Shown here one piece after another: positions 8,936-17,571 of a DNA stretch of 64,000 nt. The notes beneath the pieces are model-generated. The model had not been told where the DNA came from and did no database searches. It was given only the letters and a program-made list of their open reading frames with translations. The stretch is from contig DATBHR010000092.1 in NCBI GenBank assembly GCA_036557365.1, forward strand, positions 1-64,000, written 5' to 3'. The DNA comes from DATKHR01 sp036557365 (GTDB lineage: Bacteria; Acidobacteriota; Vicinamibacteria; Vicinamibacterales; CAVVIG01). Within the stretch, counting starts at the first letter, position 1, and each line of letters begins with the position of its first letter. The translations under genes and the position numbers were made by a program.

Positions 8936-10162
8936 TCAAGGATTCAGACCACCCGTCAGCCGTAGTGTCTCTCGGAGGAACACCTCGCTGAAGAACGTAG
9001 CGGACACCAACTCCAGCATCGTGTAGCAAAACTCCGTGTAGCTGATGCGCCATTCCTCGAGCGCCGCCTCGCGTGTCCGCAAGCAGACGATCTCGTCCGT
9101 CGCAACGTCATAGTGCGCCGCGTTGTGGCCGATCCCGTTGCGGAGCTTCGTGTCCATCAACGCTGCGAAGTGTTGCGTGCCCACGTACTTCTCAAGGTGC
9201 GGAATCTTGTTCGCGTTCTCCAGCCTCTCAAAATCCCAGATCGACATCGAGCCCTTCTTGGTCGGAACGTCGCTGCTCCCGTTTCCCCGAATCAGGGTAA
9301 CGCCGAGGGCTATCACCGAGAGTCTGGCAAAGAACTCGAACGCGTTCAGGTAGAGCGGTTTCATTTCCTCGAACCGCTTATCGCTGACCATCAGGTCCTT
9401 GATATTCGTCGGTCGGTCCTTCCAGTACTGCAGCTGTAGCACCGGCATCCAGATGTGGTATGTGGAGATGAATTCGTCGTGCAGTGCGTTCATTTGCCGC
9501 CACAGACTTAAAGAGCGGCCGGATGTGCGGATCAGGTCGAGAAATGCCCCCAGCTCGCGATGGTGCGTGAAGGTCGCGGCTTTGAACTGTTCGTCCCCGA
9601 TGCTCCAGATGTCGTGGCGGTCCAGCGTGAACAGCCGGACCGAGTAATCGTGGCAGATGAACATCTGCTTGAGCCGGCCTTCGTATTCCTTCGCTGGTTC
9701 CGTGTCCAGCAGGTCACGAATTTCCTTCTCCCACAGATCCCACTGGTCACGCTCAAAGTGGACCTCCGCCCGCTTCACAGCTTCCCAAAGATTCTTGCGG
9801 ATACGCATCCGCTCACCCTCATGAGCGGCGAATTCGCGATAGTCGGCAAACTGATGTGCCGCCGTCACGAACGGCGAGGCTCCGTCCTGCTGAAAGGCGG
9901 ACTTGTGTTCAAGAATCTCTGGGTGGAACGTGACGAACACAGGAGCCGGGAACGCGCTACTGACCTCTACCCATCTCCCGTTGATCGGCGGATCGAACGC
10001 AACGCCAGCCTTCTCTTGATCGAGGCGCATCACGCACGTGATGGGGATGCCGCACTTCGGGCACGGAAACGCGTGAACCTGCTTCGAACCATGCCCGACG
10101 CCAAACCGGGTCACGATCGACGTATTGCACGATACGCATTCCAGTTGATGGCGTTGAATCAC
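8936..10162 (-). CDS. zinc-ribbon protein with C-terminal HEPN-like RNase motif
   Basis: A 408-residue protein with no recognised family name. Residues 1-40 contain two CxxC pairs (LECVSCNTS and FPCPKCGIP), a probable zinc ribbon. The middle is charged and helical. Near residue 345 lies 'LRNGIGHNAAHY', which fits the R-x4-H motif of HEPN ribonucleases within a helical C-terminal domain. A GTG start is used because it keeps the first CxxC; the ribosome site is weak. It stands between gajB and the TcmP/DUF5131 pair on the same strand. A HEPN RNase effector fits an abortive-infection role, but this is inferred from one short motif and the location. Confidence 0.65.
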   Translation of the reverse strand: MIQRHQLECVSCNTSIVTRFGVGHGSKQVHAFPCPKCGIPITCVMRLDQEKAGVAFDPPINGRWVEVSSAFPAPVFVTFHPEILEHKSAFQQDGASPFVTAAHQFADYREFAAHEGERMRIRKNLWEAVKRAEVHFERDQWDLWEKEIRDLLDTEPAKEYEGRLKQMFICHDYSVRLFTLDRHDIWSIGDEQFKAATFTHHRELGAFLDLIRTSGRSLSLWRQMNALHDEFISTYHIWMPVLQLQYWKDRPTNIKDLMVSDKRFEEMKPLYLNAFEFFARLSVIALGVTLIRGNGSSDVPTKKGSMSIWDFERLENANKIPHLEKYVGTQHFAALMDTKLRNGIGHNAAHYDVATDEIVCLRTREAALEEWRISYTEFCYTMLELVSATFFSEVFLRETLRLTGGLNP

Positions 10163-10384
10163 ACGCCCATTTTAGACGGGCCGTCACTAGATCCGCGCGA
10201 GTGAGATGCGGTCGGGAACAGTCTACGTCGTTTTTAATGTGGGCCGCTCGGCGATGGAGTATTCACGATTGGGACGACTTGACGGCTGCCTGCCGATCGC
10301 ATCAACGAGCTCACGAGCCTCGGTGCCTTTCGAGTTTGACGTTCACGCAGCAACGCCGATTCGTGTCGCTGGCCCGTATACGGT

Positions 10385-12148
10385 TCAGAGCGCGTGCGCC
10401 TGATAGTCCGCGTTCGCAGCATCGAGGATTCGGGTCACCCGATCGCGCACAGCCTCCGGTACGGCCAGAACGGCCAGGCGTCGCGCTCGTGTCAGGCCGA
10501 CGTAGACAACGCGCTTTGCCTCATCGTCCACGCGATTCTCCCAAGCCTGGACGAGCTGTTCGGTGCGCGTGAAACCTTGGCTGTCCGGAGGGATGACAAG
10601 GCACACGGCGTCATACTGTCGCCCTTTCGCCTCGTGAACGGTCGCAGCGGTTAGCGCCTCGGCATCCGCATCCGAGAGACAACGGTGCCAGGTCGCCCCG
10701 GCGCGAGTCTGAAAGTAGCGCCTCTCCGTGATGCCGGCAGCATAGGTCAGTCCCAGAGCTCGCACCTTGCCATGAAGTCCCTCTACCCAAGCCGTTCGGG
10801 CCGCGTCGGTGTTCGCACACGACCGTGGCAATCCGGTGAGCAATGTCAGTGCACTGCGGCGCAACCAGCGACGGTCAATGTTGCGGCGCTCCGCGGCCGC
10901 GCCCGGGTCCTCACCATCCGCAATCGCGCCCATGAGTTCGAGAACCATGCGTTCACCGATGCGCAGGGCGCGTTCGCGGCCGCGCGAGGATGTCGACGAC
11001 GCCCACAGTACGCCGATGGCGGCGGCAAGACGCGCGACCTTCGAGGTCCCCACATCCTCCTCGGCTCCCGATCCGCAAACGCGAAGCGCGTTGCGCCTTG
11101 CGTGCGCGAGCACGACGCTGTCAGCCGGCGCGATTCCAACCGCGCGCAACTGCGCGCCGAAGAATGCACCGATGCCGCCGGTTGCCGTGCGTCCCGGATA
11201 AGCCACAACGCGCACGGGCTCTCCAAAATGCGCCGCGTCCTCCAACGACACATCGGGGTCAGTGCGCCGGCGCAGCGTCGCGGCCACGGCGCAGATCGCC
11301 GGGCCGCTCCGAAAGTTTCCGGTTAACGACAGACGGTCGGCCGGCGCATAGCCATCCGAGACCAAACGAAGGTCAGCGGGCGTGTCATGGCGAAAACCGT
11401 AAATCGCCTGGTCCGGGTCGGCAACGACAGTCACAGGCACGCCTGCATTCCGAAGCCAGGTCAGAATGTCGCAGTCAAGCGGATTGCAGTCTTGACCTTC
11501 GTCCACAATCACTTCGGCGAATCGTGCCGACAGAGCTCGACCCATCGCATCCGACCAATCGTTGCGGCGGAACCGCCGCACCACTTCCACCCGCACATCG
11601 GCGGCGCTGAAATACCCGCGTCCACGCAGTGCGGCGCGTCGACCAGCCGCCGCGCGCTCATACGCGAGCCGATTGCGCGTGACATGGTCGCGCAACGCCT
11701 GCATTCCGATTGCAGCAGGGTCGATCCGGTTGTCCGCGGCGTTAAAGAGGTCGAGACTTGGTGCTTCGCCGGCGAATGCGAGCTGGCCGCCCAATCGGAC
11801 ATCGATACCGAGCGTGTCCCAACTGTCGACCACGACGGGCTTGACATTGACACCGGCTACGCCGCCAGGCGCAAACAGGAAGTGCCGCAGAAATCCATCG
11901 AACGTGCTGACAAAGTGCGGGAAACGCAGAATCAGGTCCAGCGCGTTCTCACGGCAACGCTGTGCGAATTCGTCAATCGCGGAATTCGTGAACGACAGCA
12001 CCGCAACGCCGCGGCTGGGTCCGAGCGTCGGCGCGATGCGCTCAACACGCGCCACGATAGCTCTCGTCTTGCCGGCGCCTGGGCACGCTTCGACAAACGC
12101 ACCCCGGGGATGACCTGCGACGGCGCGTTGCTCTTGGGTGAGATTCAT
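10385..12148 (-). CDS. gajB: Gabija UvrD-like helicase GajB
   Basis: A 587-residue superfamily-1 helicase. Motifs in order: Q-motif-like 'LTQEQRAVAG', Walker A 'EACPGAGKTRAIVARV', 'VLSFTNSAI', Walker B 'VIVDEGQDCNPLD', 'VVADPDQAIYGFR' (motif III), 'LTGNFRSGP' (IV), 'VHEAKGRQYDAVCL' (V) and 'VYVGLTRARRLAVL' (VI). Its ATG overlaps the gajA stop by 4 nt (ATGA), so the two are translationally coupled. In Gabija, GajB assembles with the GajA endonuclease and senses DNA ends or nucleotide depletion. It is longer than the roughly 494-residue reference GajB; the extra length lies mostly between motifs IV and V. Confidence 0.9.
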   Translation of the reverse strand: MNLTQEQRAVAGHPRGAFVEACPGAGKTRAIVARVERIAPTLGPSRGVAVLSFTNSAIDEFAQRCRENALDLILRFPHFVSTFDGFLRHFLFAPGGVAGVNVKPVVVDSWDTLGIDVRLGGQLAFAGEAPSLDLFNAADNRIDPAAIGMQALRDHVTRNRLAYERAAAGRRAALRGRGYFSAADVRVEVVRRFRRNDWSDAMGRALSARFAEVIVDEGQDCNPLDCDILTWLRNAGVPVTVVADPDQAIYGFRHDTPADLRLVSDGYAPADRLSLTGNFRSGPAICAVAATLRRRTDPDVSLEDAAHFGEPVRVVAYPGRTATGGIGAFFGAQLRAVGIAPADSVVLAHARRNALRVCGSGAEEDVGTSKVARLAAAIGVLWASSTSSRGRERALRIGERMVLELMGAIADGEDPGAAAERRNIDRRWLRRSALTLLTGLPRSCANTDAARTAWVEGLHGKVRALGLTYAAGITERRYFQTRAGATWHRCLSDADAEALTAATVHEAKGRQYDAVCLVIPPDSQGFTRTEQLVQAWENRVDDEAKRVVYVGLTRARRLAVLAVPEAVRDRVTRILDAANADYQAHAL

Positions 12149-13890
12149 GCTTCGCTGATCCGAGCGATGGCCTGACGGATATAGTCCGGCACGACAAACG
12201 CACGCCCCGCGACGATTCGTTCCGCAAGACTCTGCGCGAAGTCGCCTTTGCGTACGTCCATTGCCTTCATCAGACCAACGAATCCTGCGGCACGGTCGTT
12301 TTCGGGACGAGCCGCGACTTCGTCGTCCCATCGCTGTGCCGACCGCGGATGCAGCTCAAGGAATACCTCCCGAAGCACGTCGGCGTTGCCCGCCGCGTAA
12401 AGCGAATGCTCGAGTGTCACGTCGTTCGTGAACACAGCGAGCTTTTCTCTCGTGCCGAAGCCGTCAGCGAGCGCATAAAGCGCGACGGCGCGGTCTGCGA
12501 GCTGCGGATCGCGGTCGGTCATCACGACAACCCGATCGGCCACGCTCGCCCCGTTCGTAGTACGCAGTAGAACTTCCACATAGGGCGAAAAGTCGACCCC
12601 GTCGATCGCGACCAAGACCGCGCCGCGAAATCGTTGGAGCCCGGCAGCATCGTTTTGCAAGACATGCAGCTTGGCGATCGCCGGCAGAAGCAGCGCCTCG
12701 GCGATGCCTTCGACGAGCAGCGCCCGATCGCCGAACAGCAACGCCGAACGTGTGACATCGACATAGCGGCTGACCTTCTTCAGCGATGCATCCGACATGC
12801 CCAGCCTGTCGATCGGGATGGCGACGGTGCGACGGGACATCACGCCGTCCTGCTGCTCGCGAGCGCTGCGTACGACCACAATGTGCTCAGGGCCGACCCA
12901 TGCGGTCAGGTTCGGAGAGTGTGTCGTCACAACGATCTGAATCCGGCCTTCGGGCTTCCCTGCGACGCAGGCGCGCTGGGCGGACTTGTTCGCCTGAAGC
13001 AACAGAAAATCGAGCATGAGCATCTGAAGCTGCGGGTGCAGATGCGCCTCCGGCTCTTCGACGAGGAACAACGTCAGGTCCGCGTCCCGCGCTTTCGCGA
13101 GCTCCACGATGACGGTTGCGATGTAAAGAAGATTGGCGTAGCCCAGGCCGGACGAAACAATGTCTTCGAGCGGGATGCCGGCGTCTCCCAACTTGAAACG
13201 AAGGTCACGGGCGACGTCGCTCAGCGCCTCGGTCGTGAAGTCGAGGGATGTGGCTTGCGTGCGAACGCCCTGCGTGAGATCGCGAAGCGCGGCGCTGATT
13301 TGCGCATTGACGTCCGTGACGACGCGGTGCTGCGCCGGCGCGCGTCTGACATGCGCAAGAAATCCCGCTTCCTCTCCTTCAAGCAGGAAGTTCTTCAAAA
13401 GTGCCGCAATTCGAGTCGGCGCGCCCGAACCGAGCGCCTGGCGGGCGTCGCGCAGCGGGGGCAAAAACACGTGTCGTACGAGATCGGTTGCGCCGCGCTC
13501 TGGCTCCGCCGTGTCGAAGCGACCTGCCCACAGCGATACCCGGCCGCGCACTTTGACGGTTCCGCATTGATACCGGAGGCCCCAAGTCGCCAAGTCGGTA
13601 GTCGGATCAGGCACCGCGCTGATCAACAGGCCCTTGAGCGTGTCGCTAAGACCGCGGAATGCGCCTTCGATCGTGAAGGACGGGTCGGCGCTTCCACGAC
13701 GCAAGTCTTCGTCCTCGGCGTAACGTTCACGCCGTCCGCTCAGGGGAAGCGTCAGCAGGCGGATCGCGTCGACGATATTCGACTTGCCGCCATTGTTTTC
13801 TCCCACGAGGACGGTCATGTCCTTGCGGAACTGGACCTTCACATCGGCACATGAACGAAACCGCTGGATCTTGAGCGTGTCGAGATGCAT
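12145..13890 (-). CDS. gajA: Gabija OLD-family nuclease GajA
   Basis: A 581-residue OLD-family protein, close to the usual GajA length. The N-terminal ABC-type ATPase has Walker A 'LVGENNGGKSNIVDAIRLL', a signature region near 'SSGLGYANLLYIA' and Walker B 'LFLVEEPEAHLHPQLQ', followed by 'VVTTHSPNLTAWV' (H-loop). The C-terminal TOPRIM nuclease domain begins at 'ALLVEGIAEALLLPAI' (catalytic Glu) and includes 'VVVMTDRDPQ' (Asp-x-Asp). GajA nicks DNA sequence-specifically and is normally inhibited by NTPs. It is the first gene of the gajAB operon. About 470 bp without genes upstream separate it from a divergent glycosylase gene. Confidence 0.93.
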   Translation of the reverse strand: MHLDTLKIQRFRSCADVKVQFRKDMTVLVGENNGGKSNIVDAIRLLTLPLSGRRERYAEDEDLRRGSADPSFTIEGAFRGLSDTLKGLLISAVPDPTTDLATWGLRYQCGTVKVRGRVSLWAGRFDTAEPERGATDLVRHVFLPPLRDARQALGSGAPTRIAALLKNFLLEGEEAGFLAHVRRAPAQHRVVTDVNAQISAALRDLTQGVRTQATSLDFTTEALSDVARDLRFKLGDAGIPLEDIVSSGLGYANLLYIATVIVELAKARDADLTLFLVEEPEAHLHPQLQMLMLDFLLLQANKSAQRACVAGKPEGRIQIVVTTHSPNLTAWVGPEHIVVVRSAREQQDGVMSRRTVAIPIDRLGMSDASLKKVSRYVDVTRSALLFGDRALLVEGIAEALLLPAIAKLHVLQNDAAGLQRFRGAVLVAIDGVDFSPYVEVLLRTTNGASVADRVVVMTDRDPQLADRAVALYALADGFGTREKLAVFTNDVTLEHSLYAAGNADVLREVFLELHPRSAQRWDDEVAARPENDRAAGFVGLMKAMDVRKGDFAQSLAERIVAGRAFVVPDYIRQAIARISEA

Positions 13891-13906
13891 CGGCTAGAAC
13901 GACTCC

Positions 13907-13927
13907 ACCCTCCGCGTGGAGGGTTTT
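13907..13927 (+). terminator. short GC hairpin followed by T run
   Basis: ACCCTCC and GGAGGGT (13907-13913 and 13918-13924) pair around a 4-nt loop, and TTTT ends the run. It looks like a small intrinsic terminator on the plus strand, but no plus-strand gene ends here; it sits just upstream of gajA. It could instead be a protein-binding inverted repeat or an antitermination-type leader feature. Confidence 0.35.
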
Positions 13928-14363
13928 GGCGGTGGACGAACGCGATTATGCACGAAAGCTCAGCCGCGACCAGCGACCACGGCCACACACGCGTTGGAGC
14001 GTAGTTCAGTTACCCAAAGGTAACCACTTAGCGGCAAGAAGCGATCTTCGTACGCGAGCCCATCGTATTGAAGCTTGCCCGCGTCGTAGCAATTCGGGGC
14101 ACCGACGTATCACTCACTTGCGGAAATCGCGACGTTTCGCCACTATTTCGCTCTTTGCTGAAGAGCCAGGCGGCCGACGGCGAGCTCGCGGCTGTTCGCC
14201 AACTATGCGAGGCGTGCAACGTATTCCTTGAGTCCTGCCTGCAGCGTTAGAGCGGGCACCGACTTCGGCGTCGCGAGTGATCACTTTTTAGGACGTTGTA
14301 CTTTTGATCTGACTCCGGTACCCTGCGCCATCTTCGGTTTGCGAAGGTGTGGGAACCACAGCA
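13928..14363. other. intergenic region between divergent gajA and glycosylase gene
   Basis: About 440 bp without a supportable gene. Overlapping short frames on both strands lack ribosome sites and family character. The region must carry the promoters of gajA (leftward) and of the glycosylase gene (rightward). I do not see a clear sigma-70 promoter pair. Confidence 0.4.
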
Positions 14364-15200
14364 ATGCAGACGATGTACGCGTTGATCCGAGGAGTGATCG
14401 CGCGCTTGGAAATACCACCACCGTCCGCGACGGTGATGCGCGGCATTTGCTGGGGGGCGTTCGACGAGCTCCTCACACCTGCATACTGGAAGGGGCAAGC
14501 CTGGCAGCATTCGAGGCTGGATACGTACGGCGACTTCAGACTCGGACGCACGTTCACCGAGGAGGTCGCGGCGTGCCTTCTCGGTGGCTATGGTATTCCC
14601 GCCGAGATCGGCCTTGCGGCATTCAGACGTCTACGCGACTCTGGTCTGCTCGCGGCTGGATGTTCAGCGGCCAGGATCGAGCGTGTACTCCTTCAACCGT
14701 TCTTCTACGACGGCCGAAGCCGACGATATCGCTTCGCTCGGCAGAAGGCGACGTATCTTGCCGAAACGTTGCGTGCTCTCGATGGCGTCGAGCTGCCGAA
14801 CAACGATGTCGAACTCCGTAATCTCTTGATGACGTTGAAGGGGATCGGGCCAAAGACGGCTTCGTGGATCGTGCGCAACTACCGAGGATCAGACTCGGTC
14901 GCGATTATCGATGTGCACGTCTTGCGGGCCGGACGGCACATCGGGTTGTTCGAAGAGGAACTGCGATCGGATCAGCACTACTTCCGTCTTGAGAATGATT
15001 TCTTGGCCTTTGCTGCGGCCATCGAAGTGCGCCCTGCCCTTCTCGACGCGTTGATGTGGGATTACATGCGGAGGCTCGGCGCGGGTGCTGTTAACGCCAA
15101 TCCATCTCGCCCGTTACACGCTCAGCAGTCTCATCGAGAACACGGCCCATTAGCGCCGCTCCAACACCGACAGCACGTGGCGGCAATGCCAGAGCACTGA
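14364..15200 (+). CDS. OGG-like HhH-GPD DNA glycosylase
   Basis: About 278 residues. The helix-hairpin-helix and catalytic lysine appear in 'LKGIGPKTASWIVRNY', and the catalytic Asp in 'AIIDVHVLRAGRHIG', as in 8-oxoguanine glycosylase/lyases. The upstream helical part ('RQKATYLAETLRAL') is also typical. The ATG at 14364 is taken; a GTG at 14349 is possible. The last about 36 codons overlap the convergent nitroreductase gene and look like readthrough rather than family sequence. OGG-like proteins of this size accompany QueC-like proteins in type IV CBASS. Here it faces a QueC-like operon, which suggests participation in the same system rather than housekeeping repair. Confidence 0.8.
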   Translation: MQTMYALIRGVIARLEIPPPSATVMRGICWGAFDELLTPAYWKGQAWQHSRLDTYGDFRLGRTFTEEVAACLLGGYGIPAEIGLAAFRRLRDSGLLAAGCSAARIERVLLQPFFYDGRSRRYRFARQKATYLAETLRALDGVELPNNDVELRNLLMTLKGIGPKTASWIVRNYRGSDSVAIIDVHVLRAGRHIGLFEEELRSDQHYFRLENDFLAFAAAIEVRPALLDALMWDYMRRLGAGAVNANPSRPLHAQQSHREHGPLAPLQHRQHVAAMPEH

Positions 15201-15804
15201 CTACCGGTTGGCCTTGAATTCCGAGTGGGCAAAACCCAAGGCGGTACGCGGTGGCGGTAAGCGCGAGTGTTTGTAATAGAACGCCCGCGTCTCTCCACAA
15301 TAGCGATGCAGGTCGATCGTAGACGGCGGCGACTCGATCGACGTCTCCGATGAATACCAACATGTCTGCGCTGCTCTGGGGCACCACCACGCGACAATCC
15401 TCGATGAATCGCGCAAGGTGATCCGGCTTCGTCACATGAAGCCGCTCCAATACGTTCCGAGTGGCAACGTATCGGAACACCCGTCCACTCTGTCGGCGGA
15501 CGATCAAGATGTCGATTGGATGAAGTGCCCCCGCGGACGGACTGAGCCGGCGCGTGCGCCCGATTTCGTCGCCATCTTTGATGTACCGCGGGCGACTCGC
15601 GTAGGCTATCGCGTTTACGATCTCTCTCAACGGTGATCGAGTCGTCGACCGTTGAGAACGCCTCGACTCGACAACACTGACGAAGGATGCTGGCCCCGGA
15701 GGCACAGAATCGCCGCATTGCCAAATGTGAGAGACCGGCCACTGGAGATCCTGGAAACCCGGATCCTTTCGATCGCGTGGTCGCGGGTCGTCAGTAGGGA
15801 TCAA
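15091..15804 (-). CDS. nitroreductase-family (SagB-like) oxidoreductase
   Basis: About 237 residues of the FMN-dependent nitroreductase fold in its SagB-like variant. 'SVVESRRSQRST' is the usual N-terminal FMN-binding SRRS/R block. 'RLSPSAGALHPIDILIV' is the SagB-type 'PSAGAxxP' motif. 'LLWRDAGVLLQTLALTATA' and 'LGFCPLGIQG' form the C-terminal FMN contact region. The start is uncertain: TTG codons at 15804, 15810 and 15819 overlap the end of the QueC-like gene, which suggests translational coupling. SagB-type enzymes oxidise azoline rings or act in other peptide-modification pathways. Here, next to a QueC-like enzyme, a reductive or oxidative step on a deazapurine or a modified peptide is possible. 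Confidence 0.75.
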   Translation of the reverse strand: MIPTDDPRPRDRKDPGFQDLQWPVSHIWQCGDSVPPGPASFVSVVESRRSQRSTTRSPLREIVNAIAYASRPRYIKDGDEIGRTRRLSPSAGALHPIDILIVRRQSGRVFRYVATRNVLERLHVTKPDHLARFIEDCRVVVPQSSADMLVFIGDVDRVAAVYDRPASLLWRDAGVLLQTLALTATAYRLGFCPLGIQGQPVVSALALPPRAVGVGAALMGRVLDETAERVTGEMDWR

Positions 15805-16396
15805 GACCAAGTGCCTCAAGTGTCTGGTAGTGCTTAAAGCAACCGCGACACACACCGCAGGCATATTCCGACACGTGACAGGAGTGAGCCCAGGCAAGCA
15901 CTTCCGTGGGTACGCCAGAATTCCTGATTAAATCGACGGCACTGACGTCGATTGCTGGCGCTTCTACCGCCAGCTGTCCTTCCTGCAGTCGGAGAACGGC
16001 GGACATCGCGTCGACAAATTCTCGACGTCCGTCCGCGTGTGCCTGATCACCCTTAACTGTTCCCAGGAGGAGAAGGCGAATGTCTTCTTTAGCGACGCGC
16101 ATCGCCGCCAATGTGATCAGCATTTGATTCCGAAACGGCCACCATTCACGAACGGGTGCAATGCCGAGAGCCGGGCCTCCTGCCAGGTCCCCGCTCCCAA
16201 GCAACCGCAGGTCAACGCGGACAACCTCGTGCCTGATCTCGAGAGCCTCACAAACTGCTGCGGCGGCTCGAACCTCCCCGGCCGCCGGCAACTGTCCATA
16301 GTCGACGGTGATAGCGAGCTGGGGCCGACAGCTATAGGTAAGGGCGATCGAGTCCATGCCCCCGGACAAAAGAACCGCAGTACCTACGCTCGCCAT
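15791..16396 (-). CDS. QueC-like PP-loop enzyme (7-cyano-7-deazaguanine synthase family)
   Basis: A 201-residue protein with the PP-loop 'VLLSGGMDSIALTY' at the N-terminus and 'ITVDYGQ' as in QueC. A zinc-binding cysteine cluster lies near the C-terminus ('CHVSEYACGVCRGCFKH'). It is somewhat shorter than canonical QueC (about 220-230). Its ATG overlaps the end of the PfkB-NDT gene by 13 bp. No QueD, QueE, FolE or QueF genes accompany it, so housekeeping queuosine synthesis is unlikely. QueC-like proteins in defence systems (Cap9 in type IV CBASS, QatC) are reported or proposed to join a deazaguanine base to a partner protein. An analogous role is inferred here. Confidence 0.85.
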   Translation of the reverse strand: MASVGTAVLLSGGMDSIALTYSCRPQLAITVDYGQLPAAGEVRAAAAVCEALEIRHEVVRVDLRLLGSGDLAGGPALGIAPVREWWPFRNQMLITLAAMRVAKEDIRLLLLGTVKGDQAHADGRREFVDAMSAVLRLQEGQLAVEAPAIDVSAVDLIRNSGVPTEVLAWAHSCHVSEYACGVCRGCFKHYQTLEALGLDPY

Positions 16397-17571
16397 GCCG
16401 TGTGATGCAGAGCCGTGACGAAATCGTCATAGACTCGGCAATCGGATCCTTCGATCATCTTGAGATCTTCGATTGAGACGGCTTGTGCCAGTGCATATAC
16501 GGACTTGCCTTTGGCGCGCGCGTACCCAACCTCGAAGAGCGTCCCACTGTCTAGCCCGTCCAAAATCGCGAACACGACGTCGCATTGCTCCAATGCGGCG
16601 ATGTCGGCGGGTGCGACCATTTGCGCCTCGCCTCGGCCGACGTCGTGCACCGGTGAAAAGACTCTCAAGCCCAATTCCTGCAGCCCACGGCGAGCCTCAT
16701 CAATGAGCCATCGTTGACCGAGCGTGAAAAATGGGCCTGCGAGGTATGCCTGACCACCGCGCGATTCGACCGGCGCCGCGCTCACCCGCAGATCCTCGAC
16801 GGCAGGTATGGGCAACCCCATCGTGTTGGCGTAAGCGGCAACTGCGAGTGACGCGATCTCTGCGGCGTCTACCGGGTTGTCCTGGTGCACGCCCCACCGC
16901 ACGGCGAACATCCCTGCAAATACATCCCCCGAGCCAATCGTCCAGACGCGGTCGCTTCGGTGGGGAGGTATATGTGTGATCCCTTGACCGTCGACGACAA
17001 AAGCACCGCGCACACCGGACTTGACCACAACGACCGCTGCTCCCTGACGTACCAAATTCGCGGCGGCGAGTTCGGGATCAGAGCTGCCGCCTAATGCAAC
17101 GACCTCTCCGCGGTTGGCGACAATTGCAAGCATTCTCGCGCGACTTCCGTTGGCTTGAAACGGCTCCGGCGCGAAAGCCGACTGCGGGTCGTACACGCAT
17201 CGGTCTGCCGTGACACGCGCGGTGCCCTCCATGAATCCGAATCGGAGAACGACGTCGGAGGCGACATCGAGAGGCGGCTGCTGCGGAATCCTTGAGGGTG
17301 GAGGGCTGATTGCGGGAGTAGCCAACGAATGCAAGTAGTCGAAGCTGATCTCCACTCTCGACATTGCCGGTTCGAAGGTAATTCCGTCGGCAGCCGCTTG
17401 AGGGCGAAACGACTCCGCCATCTGATCCGTTGCGTACGTCCGAAACGAAATGGCATCGACGTGGCCTACGACTGCCGCTGCCGCCCGCCCGCCCGAGCCA
17501 AACACGCGATCCCAGTCAGGCCAGACGCATCGCTCGTGATAAAGACCGCCGACGATGGCTATAGCACTCAC
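16384..17571 (-). CDS. PfkB-family kinase fused to nucleoside 2-deoxyribosyltransferase
   Basis: A 395-residue fusion. Residues about 1-270 are a ribokinase-like PfkB domain with 'VWTIGSGDVFAGMFAVRWG' (catalytic Asp in GxGD). Residues about 280-395 are a nucleoside 2-deoxyribosyltransferase-like domain: 'AYLAGPFFTLGQRWLIDEA', 'CDVVFAILDG' and 'DSGTLFEVGYARAKGK' (catalytic Glu). The GTG at 17571 overlaps the stop of the preceding gene as GTGA, so it is coupled. A kinase plus a glycosidic-bond enzyme suggests processing of a nucleoside or nucleotide, perhaps releasing or exchanging a base for the adjacent QueC-like enzyme. The substrate is inferred only. Confidence 0.85.
   Translation of the reverse strand: MSAIAIVGGLYHERCVWPDWDRVFGSGGRAAAAVVGHVDAISFRTYATDQMAESFRPQAAADGITFEPAMSRVEISFDYLHSLATPAISPPPSRIPQQPPLDVASDVVLRFGFMEGTARVTADRCVYDPQSAFAPEPFQANGSRARMLAIVANRGEVVALGGSSDPELAAANLVRQGAAVVVVKSGVRGAFVVDGQGITHIPPHRSDRVWTIGSGDVFAGMFAVRWGVHQDNPVDAAEIASLAVAAYANTMGLPIPAVEDLRVSAAPVESRGGQAYLAGPFFTLGQRWLIDEARRGLQELGLRVFSPVHDVGRGEAQMVAPADIAALEQCDVVFAILDGLDSGTLFEVGYARAKGKSVYALAQAVSIEDLKMIEGSDCRVYDDFVTALHHTAWRA

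Noticed and set aside
13926..14231. Small plus-strand frames between gajA and the glycosylase gene
   Set aside because: They lack ribosome sites and coherent sequence and overlap each other on both strands.
14364..17571. Type IV CBASS
   Set aside because: QueC-like and OGG-like genes are present, but no CD-NTase, no TGT-like gene and no cyclic-nucleotide effector could be found in the neighbourhood.
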